A stretch of DNA of 64,000 bases, from contig CAMLLD010000018.1 in assembly GCA_946480785.1 (NCBI GenBank), positions 10,313 to 74,312 of the forward strand, read 5' to 3'. Position 1 is the first letter of the stretch. Each line of letters opens with the position of its first letter. A program made the position numbers and the translations under genes. This document shows, piece by piece, positions 8,065-17,623 of this stretch. Under the pieces are notes generated by a model, which did not search any database, had not been told where the DNA came from, and saw nothing but the letters and a program-made list of their open reading frames with translations. This stretch comes from an uncultured Blastocatellia bacterium (GTDB lineage: Bacteria; Acidobacteriota; Blastocatellia; Pyrinomonadales; Pyrinomonadaceae).

Positions 8065-11000
8065 ATGACCCCGGAACGCTGGCGACAAGTTGAAGAAATC
8101 TTTCAGGCTGCGGTCGAGCTCCTGCCCGAGGAGCGAGCCCGCTACGTTGCGCAGGTCTGCGCGAACGACACGACTTTGAAACGCGACGTCGAGTCGCTGC
8201 TCTCGCAACACGACAGCGCCGGCGAACTTTTGGATCAACCGTTCTACGGCGATACCGAGTTCAACGTGCTCGAGTCGTTTGTTGAAGAAGAAGATCCGAT
8301 GATCGGGCGGCGTCTCGGTTCGTATCGCATCGAGCGCGAGATCGGCCGCGGCGGCATGGGCGCGGTCTACGAAGCTTCGCGCGCCGACAACGAATTCAAC
8401 AAGCGCGCGGCGATTAAGCTGGTGAAGCGCGGCATGGACACTGACTTCATCCTGCGCCGCTTCCGCAAAGAACGACAGATCCTCGCTGCACTCGATCACC
8501 CGCACATCGCCGGTTTGCTCGATGGCGGCACAACGGACGACGGCTTGCCTTACTTTGTGATGGAGTTCATCGAAGGCCAGCCGCTCTACAGTTACTGCGA
8601 CACGCACCAGCTCAACATCACCCAGCGTCTCAAACTCTTTCGCTCGATCTGCGACGCAGTCCACTACGCGCACCAGAAACAAGTCGTACACCGCGACATC
8701 AAACCTTCAAACGTGCTCGTCACGTCCGAAGGCGTGCCCAAGCTGCTCGACTTCGGCATCGCGAAGTTACTCAACCCGCAGCTCGCCGGCGACATCACGC
8801 ACGATCCGACCGCGACCGCGATGCGTTTGATGACGCCCGAGTACGCGTCGCCCGAACAAGTGCAGGGCGCGCCGACAACACCGAGCACCGACGTCTATTC
8901 GCTCGGCGTGTTGTTGTATGAGCTGCTGACCGGGCACCGTCCGTACCGCCTCGTGAATCGCGCGCCGCACGAGATCGCGCGCGTCATCTGCGAAGAGTCG
9001 CCAACGCCGCCGAGCGTAATCATCACGCGCGCTGAAGATCTGTTGCCGAGTCTCTACACCGGCGACGAAACGACTACGCTCAAGCATCTCTACTCGACTC
9101 GCGGCGGCACGCTCGAAACGATTCGCCGCGCGCTCATCGGCGATCTCGACAACATCGTGATGCAGGCGCTGCGCAAAGAGCCCGAGTGGCGTTATCAAAC
9201 CGCCGCCGAGCTGCGCGACGACATCACGCGCTATCTCGAAGGGCGTCCTGTTTCGGATCTGCCCGATCCGCCGCAGGCGTCAGCATTGTCGCGGCCCGAC
9301 GCGTCGAGTGAAAACTCGCTCGCCGTGTTGCCGATGAAGTTGTTTGACATTAACAACCTCGAGACGAGTCCGGATTTTCTCGGCACGGGTTTGGCCGACG
9401 CTTTGATCACGCGCTTGAGCGCGATTCGGAGTTTCGTCGTGCGGCCGACGAGCAGCGTACTGCGTTACAGCGCCGATGCCGATCCGCTGCGTGCCGGTCG
9501 CGAGCTCGGCGTTGCGTTCGTGCTCGACGGCAGGATTCGCAAGTCGTCCGACCGGATCCGCGTGACGATTCAGTTGCTCAACGTGAAAGACGAGACGACC
9601 GCGTGGGCCGGACAGTTTGATGAACAGTTTACCGACGTACTCAATCTCGAAGACGTCATCTCGTCGCACGTCGCCGAAGCGATCCTGCCGCACCTGACGG
9701 TGGACCAACGGCTGCGACTCGCCAAACGCGGCACCGACAACCCGCAGGCGCACGAAGCTTATCTGCGCGGACGTTTTTACTGGAACACGTTTACGGAAGA
9801 AGGCTTCGCGCGCGCGATCGTTTGTTATCAACAGGCGATTGCACTCGATCCGAAGTACGCGCTCGCTTACGCCGGTGTCGCTGCTTATCACAACTGGCTG
9901 GGCGTGTTCAGCGTGATGCCGTTCGCGGAGTGTGCGGCTGCAGCGTACGAAGCAGCGGCCACGTCGATTGAACTCGATCCGAATCTCGCGGAAGGTCATA
10001 CGGCGTTCGGCGAAGCAGTGCTCTTCCGCGACTTCGCCTGGGCCAGCGCCGAGCATCATCTCGTCCGCGCGATCGAGCTCGATCCGAACTATTCCCCCGC
10101 ACGGATCTGGTATGCGTTGCAACTCGCGATGGAAGGCCGCTTCAGTGAATCGCTGCGGCAGGCACACATCGCGCGCGACCTGGATCCGCTTGCTGTGATT
10201 TCCCGTTTCGCGGTGGTGTGGTGTTCGTATCACGCGCGCCGTTATGACGAGGCTTATCGCTTTGCGAACGCCACGCTCGAAAACGAGCCGCGCAATCTGA
10301 TGATGCTCTACGCGCTGAGTTTCGTGCTCAGTCGTTTGGGCCGTCACGACGAAGCGATCGCAGCCGCAGAAAGAGGCGTGGAGTTACTCGGCAAAGCTTC
10401 GCACACGCTTGGCCGTCTCGGCGCTGCTTACGCCGTCGCAGGCAGACTCGAGGACGCGCAGAAAGTGCTCGATGAAATGGGCGAGCTCGCGGAGCGTCGC
10501 TACGTTTCGCCGTATCACCTCGCGCTCGTTTACTGCGCGCTCGATCGCCGCGAAGAATCGCTCGATCTGCTCGAGCGTGCGTACGACACCGGCGACGCGA
10601 AGGTGCTTTGGTGCGGCGTCGATCCCGAGCTCGAGCCGCTGCACGGTCATCCACGTTACAACGATCTGTTGCGCCGCCTGGACCATCGTCTCGCTGCGTT
10701 GCCGCCGCTCGCCGGACAACTGCGCGAGGACCAGGAATCAATCGCCGTACTGCCGTTTCGCATTCTCAGTCCGCCGGGAGAAAACACAGGCGACGAGTAT
10801 CTCGGCATCGGTTTAGCTGACGCGCTGATCACGCGTCTCAGCAACGTGCGCCGTCTCGTCGTGCGACCGACGAGCAGTGTGTTGCGCTATCGCGGCGCGA
10901 ACATCGACCCGCTCATCGCCGGCCGCGATCTCGGTATCGACTATGTTGTGGACGGCACGCTTCGTCGCGCCGGTGATCGACTGCGCGTCACGGCACAGCT

Positions 11001-13203
11001 TCTCAGTATCGCTGAAGGCGTTACGCGCTGGGCCGAACACTTCGATGAGGACTCGACGGACGTTTTACAGATCGAGGATTCAATCTCCGAGAAGGTCGCG
11101 ACCGCGCTGTTGCCGCAGTTGACCGGCGACGAGCAACACCAACTTTCGAAACGCGGCACCGATAGTTCCGAAGCGTTCGAAGCTTACTTGCGCGGCCGTT
11201 ACTACTGGAACTCTTACACCGAAACCGGTCTCGCGAAAGCACTCGACTCTTATCAACGCGCGATCAAACTCGATCCCGATTACGCGTTGGCCTACACCGG
11301 CATCGCCGATTACTACAACTGGCTCGGCGTCTTCGGTATCAAGCCGTTTGCCGAGTCGTCTGCGGCTGCGAAGCAGGCTGCGGCCAAAGCAGTAGAGCTC
11401 GACGCTGAGTCTGCTGAAGCTTATTCGGCGCTCGGCTTCGCGACTATTACACACGACTTCGACTGGGCGGTGGCCGAAGGCCTGCATCGTCGCGCCCTCG
11501 AAATCAATCCGAACTACGCGACCGCGCATCACTGGTACGCCTTTCATCTCGTGATGGAAGGACGCTTCGACGAAGGCATCGATCGGATGCTGCGTACGCG
11601 CGAACTCGATCCGCTTTCACCGGGCGTGTTACAGGCACAGGGCTGGTGTTATTACCAGGCACGCCGATTTGACGAATCGATCGCGACCTTCCGCGCGGTG
11701 CTCGATGCGACGCCTGACTTTCCTTACGGGCTGGTCACCTACTCGTGGGTCCTGCGCCACACCGGCGCGGCCGATGAAGCAGTCAAAGCCGCGGAGAAGG
11801 CGCTCGATCTTTCCGGCGGCGGACAGCTTTACATCGCCGCGCTGGGCGCCGCCTACGCCGCGGCGGGACGACAACAGGACGCACGCGCGGTGCTCGAGCG
11901 CCTCGACGAGATGATGGTCCATGGTTACGTCTCGCCGTATCAACGCGCGTTGATTCACCTGCACCTTGGGGAACGTGAACGCGCGCTCGAGTTGCTGCAG
12001 GAAGCGCACGCGATTCGCGATGCATGGATTGTTTGGCTCGGCGTCGAACCGCAGTGGGATCCTTTGCGCGGTGAACCGGAGTTTGAAGAAATACTCCAGG
12101 ACCTGCGGCATCCGATATTGACGCGCAAGTCGACCCTCGCGACGGCCGCGGTGGGATCTCCGCAAAGACGAAAACGAAGCGAGCACATTCCGCCCGTCAC
12201 GATGCAGATCCTCAGTCCTGCGCCCGACACGAAAGCGGGTGAGAATGAGGAGGCGCGCCAGCTCTACACTGCCGGCCGTTATTACTCGACGCGCAGGACC
12301 GCGGAAGGTTTGCGCCAGGCGATCGAACGTTTGGAACGCGCGGTGGAGCTCGATCCGCAGTTTGCGATCGCGCACGCCGAGTTGGCTGACTGTTACGCGT
12401 TGCTGAACTGGTACGTCGAGCCGCCGCCGGCTGGCGCCTGGGAGCTCGCGAAGGCTTCGGCAACGCGCGCCGTCCGGGCCGATCCCGATTTGGCCGAAGC
12501 ACACGCGTCACTCGGCTTCGTCAGGCTGCACTACGATCGCGACTGGATCGACGCCGAACGCGAACTGCGCAAAGCGATTCAGTTGAAGCCGACTAACCAG
12601 GTGGCCCATCGCTGGTACGCTTACAGTTTGTCCGCCATGGGCCGGCACGATGAGGCTTACGCGGAGATCGAACGCGCGCGGCAGATCACGCCGCAGTCGG
12701 CGGTGATCGCGACCGCGGTGGCGAACGTCTTGTTTCTTGCAGGCAAGTTTGATGAAGCGATCGTGCAGTGTAAGAAGTCGCTCGAACAGGATCCGGGCGC
12801 GGTCGCGGCGCACACGGTTTTGCGTTGGGCCTACGAATTGAAAGGCATGGATTCGGAAGCCCTGGCCGCGTTCGAACAAGAGCGCAGTTTTGCCGGTGAC
12901 ACGCCGACCACACACGCGAAGCGCGCGCACGTGCTAGCGGCGATCGGCAAACGCGACGAAGCGCGCGCGATTCTCGAAGAGATCATCGCGAAGCGCAGTC
13001 AGAACTGGGTCACCGCTTACGAGATCGCGATCATCTACACGTGGCTCGACGACTTCGACAACGCGTTTCGCTGGCTTGCCCAGGCCGAACGCGAGCATGC
13101 AGTCGGTTTCACCTTTGTGCGCGTCGATCCACACCTCGCCAAGCTCCGCTCCGATCCACGCTTTATCGATCTCCTGCGCGAAACGGAGAAGACGATTCCT
13201 TGA
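8065..13203 (+). CDS. Giant Ser/Thr protein kinase with TolB-like and TPR repeats
   Basis: A 1712-aa protein. The kinase domain (about 85-360) has the P-loop GRGGMGAVYEA, AIKLVKR lysine, VHRDIKPSN loop (H209-D211) and DFG (D229). It follows an N-terminal helical region of about 80 residues. After a short linker comes a large internal duplication: a FlgO/TolB-N-like domain (about 415-555, LAVLP...GTGLADALITRL) plus TPRs (about 560-885), repeated as a second TolB-like domain (about 890-1030) plus TPRs (about 1035-1365), and a third TPR block without the TolB-like part (about 1391-1705). No transmembrane helix is obvious. It probably phosphorylates cytoplasmic partners held by the TPRs. Its stop overlaps the TTG start of the next gene. 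Confidence 0.94.
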   Translation: MTPERWRQVEEIFQAAVELLPEERARYVAQVCANDTTLKRDVESLLSQHDSAGELLDQPFYGDTEFNVLESFVEEEDPMIGRRLGSYRIEREIGRGGMGAVYEASRADNEFNKRAAIKLVKRGMDTDFILRRFRKERQILAALDHPHIAGLLDGGTTDDGLPYFVMEFIEGQPLYSYCDTHQLNITQRLKLFRSICDAVHYAHQKQVVHRDIKPSNVLVTSEGVPKLLDFGIAKLLNPQLAGDITHDPTATAMRLMTPEYASPEQVQGAPTTPSTDVYSLGVLLYELLTGHRPYRLVNRAPHEIARVICEESPTPPSVIITRAEDLLPSLYTGDETTTLKHLYSTRGGTLETIRRALIGDLDNIVMQALRKEPEWRYQTAAELRDDITRYLEGRPVSDLPDPPQASALSRPDASSENSLAVLPMKLFDINNLETSPDFLGTGLADALITRLSAIRSFVVRPTSSVLRYSADADPLRAGRELGVAFVLDGRIRKSSDRIRVTIQLLNVKDETTAWAGQFDEQFTDVLNLEDVISSHVAEAILPHLTVDQRLRLAKRGTDNPQAHEAYLRGRFYWNTFTEEGFARAIVCYQQAIALDPKYALAYAGVAAYHNWLGVFSVMPFAECAAAAYEAAATSIELDPNLAEGHTAFGEAVLFRDFAWASAEHHLVRAIELDPNYSPARIWYALQLAMEGRFSESLRQAHIARDLDPLAVISRFAVVWCSYHARRYDEAYRFANATLENEPRNLMMLYALSFVLSRLGRHDEAIAAAERGVELLGKASHTLGRLGAAYAVAGRLEDAQKVLDEMGELAERRYVSPYHLALVYCALDRREESLDLLERAYDTGDAKVLWCGVDPELEPLHGHPRYNDLLRRLDHRLAALPPLAGQLREDQESIAVLPFRILSPPGENTGDEYLGIGLADALITRLSNVRRLVVRPTSSVLRYRGANIDPLIAGRDLGIDYVVDGTLRRAGDRLRVTAQLLSIAEGVTRWAEHFDEDSTDVLQIEDSISEKVATALLPQLTGDEQHQLSKRGTDSSEAFEAYLRGRYYWNSYTETGLAKALDSYQRAIKLDPDYALAYTGIADYYNWLGVFGIKPFAESSAAAKQAAAKAVELDAESAEAYSALGFATITHDFDWAVAEGLHRRALEINPNYATAHHWYAFHLVMEGRFDEGIDRMLRTRELDPLSPGVLQAQGWCYYQARRFDESIATFRAVLDATPDFPYGLVTYSWVLRHTGAADEAVKAAEKALDLSGGGQLYIAALGAAYAAAGRQQDARAVLERLDEMMVHGYVSPYQRALIHLHLGERERALELLQEAHAIRDAWIVWLGVEPQWDPLRGEPEFEEILQDLRHPILTRKSTLATAAVGSPQRRKRSEHIPPVTMQILSPAPDTKAGENEEARQLYTAGRYYSTRRTAEGLRQAIERLERAVELDPQFAIAHAELADCYALLNWYVEPPPAGAWELAKASATRAVRADPDLAEAHASLGFVRLHYDRDWIDAERELRKAIQLKPTNQVAHRWYAYSLSAMGRHDEAYAEIERARQITPQSAVIATAVANVLFLAGKFDEAIVQCKKSLEQDPGAVAAHTVLRWAYELKGMDSEALAAFEQERSFAGDTPTTHAKRAHVLAAIGKRDEARAILEEIIAKRSQNWVTAYEIAIIYTWLDDFDNAFRWLAQAEREHAVGFTFVRVDPHLAKLRSDPRFIDLLRETEKTIP

Positions 13204-14252
13204 CGCCGAAAGAAACGCTCGATGCCTGGGTGCGCGAAGTCGTGCAATGGCATTTCAATCCTGACACCGGTTGTCCCTTCTGGCTGGAGTTTGCGAAGAA
13301 CTTGTCGTGGGATCCGCGCGAAGAGATCCGCGGTTACGACGATCTCTCGCGCTTCGGTTTCTTTCAGGACGAGTGGCTGCGTGGTGGACCAGTGCGGCGT
13401 TGGGTGCCGAAGGGTCTGGCGCATCGTCCGGTCTACACGTTTGAAACGGGCGGCAGCACGGGCGTGCCGAAGTCGCGCATCAACATCGACGACTTTCGCA
13501 TCGACTACGAAGCGTTCAGCGACACGTTGCCGGAAGAGTTTTTTCCGCGCGGCGCCGATTGGCTGTCGCTTGGTCCAACGGGTCCGCGGCGTTTGCGTTT
13601 GGCTGTCGAACATCTCGCGCAACATCGCGGGGGGATCTGTTTTATGGTTGATCTCGATCCGCGCTGGGTGATCAAGCTGCTGAAGATGGGCCAGCCGAAA
13701 CAGGCCGAACAGTACAAGCAGCACGTTGTCGAGCAGGGACTCACGCTGCTGCGCGCGCACGACAACATTCGTTGTCTCTTCACGACGCCCAAATTACTGG
13801 AGGCCCTCTGCGAAAAGATCTCGCTCAAAAAAGCCGGCATCACGGGCGTGTTTTGCGGCGGCACCGAGATGACGCCACAGTTTCATCGCTTCGCGGTGGA
13901 AGAACTGCTCGAGGGCGCGTATTTCGCGCCGACTTACGGAAACACATTGATGGGTCTGGCCGTACATAAGCCGAGAGTTCCCGAAGACAATTACGCGATC
14001 ATTTATTATCCGCCGCTGCCGCGCGCGATGGTGGAGGTGGTCGATCCGGATGATCCGGAGCGCGTGGTTGATTATGGTGAGACTGGTCGCGTGCGGTTGA
14101 CGACGTTGACGAAAGAGTTTTTCATGCCGCGTTTTCTGGAGCGTGACGAAGCCGAGCGCGAACCGCCGTGCGAGCAGTATCCATGGGACGGCGTGCGCAA
14201 CGTGCGGCCGTTCTCGAAGCTGCAAGCGAACGTTGTTGAGGGTGTGTATTGA
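13200..14252 (+). CDS. LuxE-like adenylate-forming enzyme (acyl/aryl-carboxylate activation)
   Basis: About 350 aa from a TTG start whose last two bases belong to the TGA stop of the kinase (TTGA at 13200-13203). The adenylate-forming phosphate-binding motif ETGGSTGVPKSR, an A5-like TYGNTLMG and YGETGRVRL identify the ANL fold in a short form lacking the usual C-terminal lid domain, as in LuxE acyl-protein synthetase and CapK/phenylacetate-ligase relatives. It should activate a carboxylic acid as acyl-AMP and pass it on. The next gene is a LuxC-like reductase, so the pair probably converts an acid to an aldehyde. No luxA or luxB is present, so this is not a light-producing locus. The substrate is unknown. 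Confidence 0.8.
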   Translation: MTPKETLDAWVREVVQWHFNPDTGCPFWLEFAKNLSWDPREEIRGYDDLSRFGFFQDEWLRGGPVRRWVPKGLAHRPVYTFETGGSTGVPKSRINIDDFRIDYEAFSDTLPEEFFPRGADWLSLGPTGPRRLRLAVEHLAQHRGGICFMVDLDPRWVIKLLKMGQPKQAEQYKQHVVEQGLTLLRAHDNIRCLFTTPKLLEALCEKISLKKAGITGVFCGGTEMTPQFHRFAVEELLEGAYFAPTYGNTLMGLAVHKPRVPEDNYAIIYYPPLPRAMVEVVDPDDPERVVDYGETGRVRLTTLTKEFFMPRFLERDEAEREPPCEQYPWDGVRNVRPFSKLQANVVEGVY

Positions 14253-15646
14253 TCCAGCTACCAATACTTCGACAGGGCGTGCCCTATTACAGCCTGGACG
14301 TCGCGCGCGTGGCGCACCACCGCACGCGTGAACCGTTTGTCGAAGTCAGTCAGGCCAATCCGGGTTTGATCCGTCGCGACCTCAGCAAGCAGTCCATTCC
14401 GAGATCCCTGCTAAACAAATTCACGACGCGCGAACTCGTCGACATCTGCACGCGCGCCGCTGAGTATTTTGTTGAAGACGCGGACGACTACATCGCGCAA
14501 GTTTCCGCCACGACCGGTCTGCCTTACGTCCTGGCCCAACGCAACATGCTCAAGATCAAGAGCATGCTCGCCAGCATGGAAAGCGTGCTCAACGGCCTGA
14601 CGCGCGGCATCGACTGGACTATCCTCGATCGCGGCTTTGGGCAGTTCGAAGGACACACGCTCAGCTTCTACCCGCGCACGCAATCGCTCGGCGCAGTGTT
14701 GCCAAACAACTCGCCCGGCGTGCACTCGCTCTGGATTCCCGCGTTTGCTTTACGCATTCCGCTCGTGCTGAAACCCGGCAGCGCCGAACCCTGGACGCCT
14801 TATCGAATCATCCAGTCGCTGATCAAAGCCGGCGCGCCGCCGGAGGCTTTCAGTTTCTATCCGGCCGACCACGCGGGTGCGAGCGAGATCCTACGCAACT
14901 GCGGCCGCTCGCTGCTCTTCGGCGACAGCTCCACCACTTCGATTTGGGCCAACGATCCGCGGATCGAGATTCACGGTCCGGGTTACAGCAAAGTGATTAT
15001 CGGCGAGGATTGCGTAGACGAGTGGGAGCAGTATCTCGACGTGATCGTCGCTTCGATCGCCGACAACGGCGGCCGCTCGTGTGTGAACGCTTCGGCGGTT
15101 TGGACGCCGCGCCACGCCGACGCCATCAGCGAAGCACTCGCCGCGCGACTTGCGCAGATCGTTCCGCGCGCGGCTGAAGATCCGCAAGCGCAACTCGCGC
15201 CATTCGTCGATCCGCAGATCGCTGCGCGCATCAACACGATCATCGAACAGGGCTTACTCGAACCCGGCGCGCGCGACGTAACCGCCGAGCACCGTCAGAC
15301 CGAACGCCTCGTAACCTGGAACAACTGCACCTATCTGCTGCCAACGATCATCTTCTGTGAAAGCGTCGAGCACCCGCTCGCGAACAAAGAGTTTCTCTTT
15401 CCGTTTGCGAGCGTGATCGACGTTCCGCAGGATCAGATCATCTCGCAACTCAGTCCGAGCCTCGTCGTCACTGCGATCACGAAAGACCCGCAGTTCATCC
15501 AGGCACTCGTCAACTCGCCGCACATCGATCGTCTCAACGTTGGCCCACTCGCCACAAACCAGGTGAGCTGGGACCAGCCGCACGAAGGCAATCTCTTCGA
15601 ACATCTCTACGGGCGGCGCGCGTTTCAACACGCCATCGCCGTTTGA
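14249..15646 (+). CDS. LuxC-like acyl reductase (aldehyde dehydrogenase superfamily)
   Basis: A 465-aa protein of the LuxC/acyl-CoA reductase family. The catalytic Cys is C278 in NGGRSCVNAS, and the NAD(P)-binding part includes the segment LGAVLPNNSPGVHSLW near residues 150-167 and LVLKPGSAEPWTPYRI. LuxC enzymes reduce activated acyl groups (thioester or acyl-enzyme) to aldehydes with NAD(P)H. The TTG start overlaps the TGA of the LuxE-like gene (TTGA at 14249-14252), which argues that the two products form a complex, as LuxC and LuxE do. The nature of the acyl group cannot be read from the sequence. Confidence 0.85.
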   Translation: MIQLPILRQGVPYYSLDVARVAHHRTREPFVEVSQANPGLIRRDLSKQSIPRSLLNKFTTRELVDICTRAAEYFVEDADDYIAQVSATTGLPYVLAQRNMLKIKSMLASMESVLNGLTRGIDWTILDRGFGQFEGHTLSFYPRTQSLGAVLPNNSPGVHSLWIPAFALRIPLVLKPGSAEPWTPYRIIQSLIKAGAPPEAFSFYPADHAGASEILRNCGRSLLFGDSSTTSIWANDPRIEIHGPGYSKVIIGEDCVDEWEQYLDVIVASIADNGGRSCVNASAVWTPRHADAISEALAARLAQIVPRAAEDPQAQLAPFVDPQIAARINTIIEQGLLEPGARDVTAEHRQTERLVTWNNCTYLLPTIIFCESVEHPLANKEFLFPFASVIDVPQDQIISQLSPSLVVTAITKDPQFIQALVNSPHIDRLNVGPLATNQVSWDQPHEGNLFEHLYGRRAFQHAIAV

Positions 15647-16965
15647 GGTACTCGCGCGTGCGCATTCTTTATCTCACAGGCGGCGCCGGGCGAATGTATT
15701 GCGGCAGTTGCCTGCGCGACAACGCGATGGCCACCGAGCTGCTCGCGCGCGGTCACGACGTGCTTCTGTTGCCCGTCTACACACCAACTTTCACTGACGA
15801 ACCAAACGTCAGCCGCGATCACGTCGTGCTCGGCGGCATCAGCGCTTACCTCGAACAGTACGTTCCCTTCTTTCGCAAGACGCCGCGCTGGCTCGATCGT
15901 CTGTGGGACTCCACCGCAGTGCTGAGTCTCGCGTCGCGCAAGTCGCTCTCGACGAACCCGAAGATGCTCGGCGAGATGACGGTGTCGGTCTTGAAAGGCG
16001 AAGACGGCTTCCAGCGCAAAGAGATTGACAAGCTGATCGACTGGTTGAAAACCGAGTCGCTGCCGGACGTGATCAATTTGCCTTACACGCTTTTGATCGG
16101 GCTCGCCGCCCCTTTAAAAGAAGCGCTCGACCGCCCCGTTCTCTGCACGCTGCAAGGCGAAGATCTCTTTCTCGACGGACTGCAGGAACCGTGGCGCACC
16201 GAGGCTCTCGATCTGATCCGCAAACAAGTGGACCACGTCGATTCGTTCTTGTCTGTGAGCGAATACTACGCGGAGTTCATGCCGCGCTATCTCGGCATTC
16301 CACGAAACAAGATCCAAACGGTGCCGCTCGGTATTAACCCAACCGGTTTCGAGATGCGAGACGAAAGTGGGATACGTCCGTTCACGGTAGGTTTTTTGGC
16401 CCGTGTCGCGCCGGAAAAAGGGCTGCACGTTTTGGCGGAAGCGTATCGGCTGTTGCGTCACTCCGGCGAGCTGCCGCAAGCGCGGCTGGAAGTGGCCGGT
16501 TACATGGCGGCGGATTGCAAACCGTACCTCAACAAGATCGAAGCCGACTTGAGAAAGGCAAAACTCGGCGATGAGTTTCACTATCGCGGCGTACTCGATC
16601 GCGCGGAGAAGATCGCGTTCCTGCGCCAGCTCGACGTGATGTCGATTCCCGCGACGTACGACGAACCGAAAGGCGTTTCGCTGCTCGAAGCGATGGCTTG
16701 CGGCGTGCCGGTGGTCCAACCACGTCGCGGCGGGTTTACCGAGATCGTCGAAAAGACGGGCGGCGGTTTGCTGGTCCAACCAGACGACCCGCGCGCACTC
16801 GCTGACGGCATTCTCGAGATCTATCGCAACAAGCAACTCGCGGCGGACTTGGGCGCGAAAGGTTTTCGCGGCTTGCGCGAGCAATACACGTCCGCACACA
16901 TGGCCGACAAACTTCTACAAGCTTACGAATCGGTGCTGCCCCTCGCGGAGAACAAGGTTGCTTAA
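15643..16965 (+). CDS. Glycosyltransferase family 4 protein
   Basis: A GT-B fold glycosyltransferase, 440 aa from TTG 15643 or 435 aa from GTG 15658. The N-terminus RILYLTGGAGRMYCGSCLRD is the donor/acceptor cleft loop found in many acidobacterial GT4 proteins. The C-terminal half has VAPEKGLHVL and the E-x7-E motif in DEPKGVSLLEAMACGVPVVQ, which binds the nucleotide-sugar. No signal peptide; a cytoplasmic enzyme acting on a lipid or small acceptor. The start overlaps the stop of the LuxC-like gene by TTGA, placing it in the same transcript. A role in glycosylating the product of the LuxE/LuxC pair is inference from this coupling. Confidence 0.9.
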   Translation: MRYSRVRILYLTGGAGRMYCGSCLRDNAMATELLARGHDVLLLPVYTPTFTDEPNVSRDHVVLGGISAYLEQYVPFFRKTPRWLDRLWDSTAVLSLASRKSLSTNPKMLGEMTVSVLKGEDGFQRKEIDKLIDWLKTESLPDVINLPYTLLIGLAAPLKEALDRPVLCTLQGEDLFLDGLQEPWRTEALDLIRKQVDHVDSFLSVSEYYAEFMPRYLGIPRNKIQTVPLGINPTGFEMRDESGIRPFTVGFLARVAPEKGLHVLAEAYRLLRHSGELPQARLEVAGYMAADCKPYLNKIEADLRKAKLGDEFHYRGVLDRAEKIAFLRQLDVMSIPATYDEPKGVSLLEAMACGVPVVQPRRGGFTEIVEKTGGGLLVQPDDPRALADGILEIYRNKQLAADLGAKGFRGLREQYTSAHMADKLLQAYESVLPLAENKVA

Positions 16966-17623
16966 AGCCGAGCACATCTCGAAGGACTATCCGACGCCCG
17001 CTGGCCCACTCAGCATCGTGAGCGACGTTTCGCTCGAGCTGCCGCCGGGCTCCGCGGTTTCGATCATGGGGCCATCGGGCAGCGGCAAGAGCACGTTGCT
17101 CTACATGCTCGGCGCGCTCGAGCCGCCGACCAGCGGCACGGTCACGCTCGACGGCGAAAATCCGTTCGTGCTCGACGCGAAAAAACTCGCCGCGTTTCGC
17201 AATCAACGCATCGGTTTCGTCTTTCAGGATCATTGCCTGTTGCCGCAGTGCTCAGTGATCGAAAACGTTCTGACTCCCACGCTTGTGTCTTCGCTTAACG
17301 GCGCCCTCGACGAACGCGCGCGCGATCTGTTGGATCAAGTCGGCCTCGCCGGGCGAATTAATCATCTGCCATCGCAACTCTCCGGCGGCGAGAAGCAGCG
17401 CGTCGCACTCGCGCGCGCGTTGATCATGAAACCGCGTCTTCTTCTATGTGACGAGCCGACCGGCAATCTCGATCAAAAGTCGGCGGAAGTCGTCGCCGAT
17501 ATGTTGCTCGACATTCACGCGCAGGCAAACACGATCCTCATTGTCGTGACGCACAGCGCGGACCTTGCGGCCCGCTTTCCGCAACGCTTCGAACTTCGCA
17601 ACCAACATCTCGAGCCGGCGTGA
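16958..17623 (+). CDS. ABC transporter ATP-binding protein, LolD/MacB type
   Basis: A 221-aa nucleotide-binding subunit. It has Walker [11 protein letters not shown]-loop [10 protein letters not shown], signature [15 protein letters not shown], Walker [13 protein letters not shown] and the H-loop VTHS. This combination, with DEPTGNLD and length near 220, is typical of the LolD/MacB/FtsE class that powers mechanotransmission or extraction rather than pore translocation. The TTG start lies inside the end of the glycosyltransferase gene (8-base overlap), and the stop overlaps the permease start. Its partner is the FtsX-type permease immediately downstream. Confidence 0.93.
   Translation: MLKAEHISKDYPTPAGPLSIVSDVSLELPPGSAVSIMGPSGSGKSTLLYMLGALEPPTSGTVTLDGENPFVLDAKKLAAFRNQRIGFVFQDHCLLPQCSVIENVLTPTLVSSLNGALDERARDLLDQVGLAGRINHLPSQLSGGEKQRVALARALIMKPRLLLCDEPTGNLDQKSAEVVADMLLDIHAQANTILIVVTHSADLAARFPQRFELRNQHLEPA

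Noticed and set aside
9280..10347. 355-aa minus-strand open frame inside the kinase gene
   Set aside because: Lies fully inside the well-supported 1712-aa kinase, with no recognisable motif.
13200..15646. Bioluminescence operon (luxCDABEG)
   Set aside because: LuxC- and LuxE-like genes are present but there is no luciferase (LuxA/B) or LuxD, so light production is not supported.
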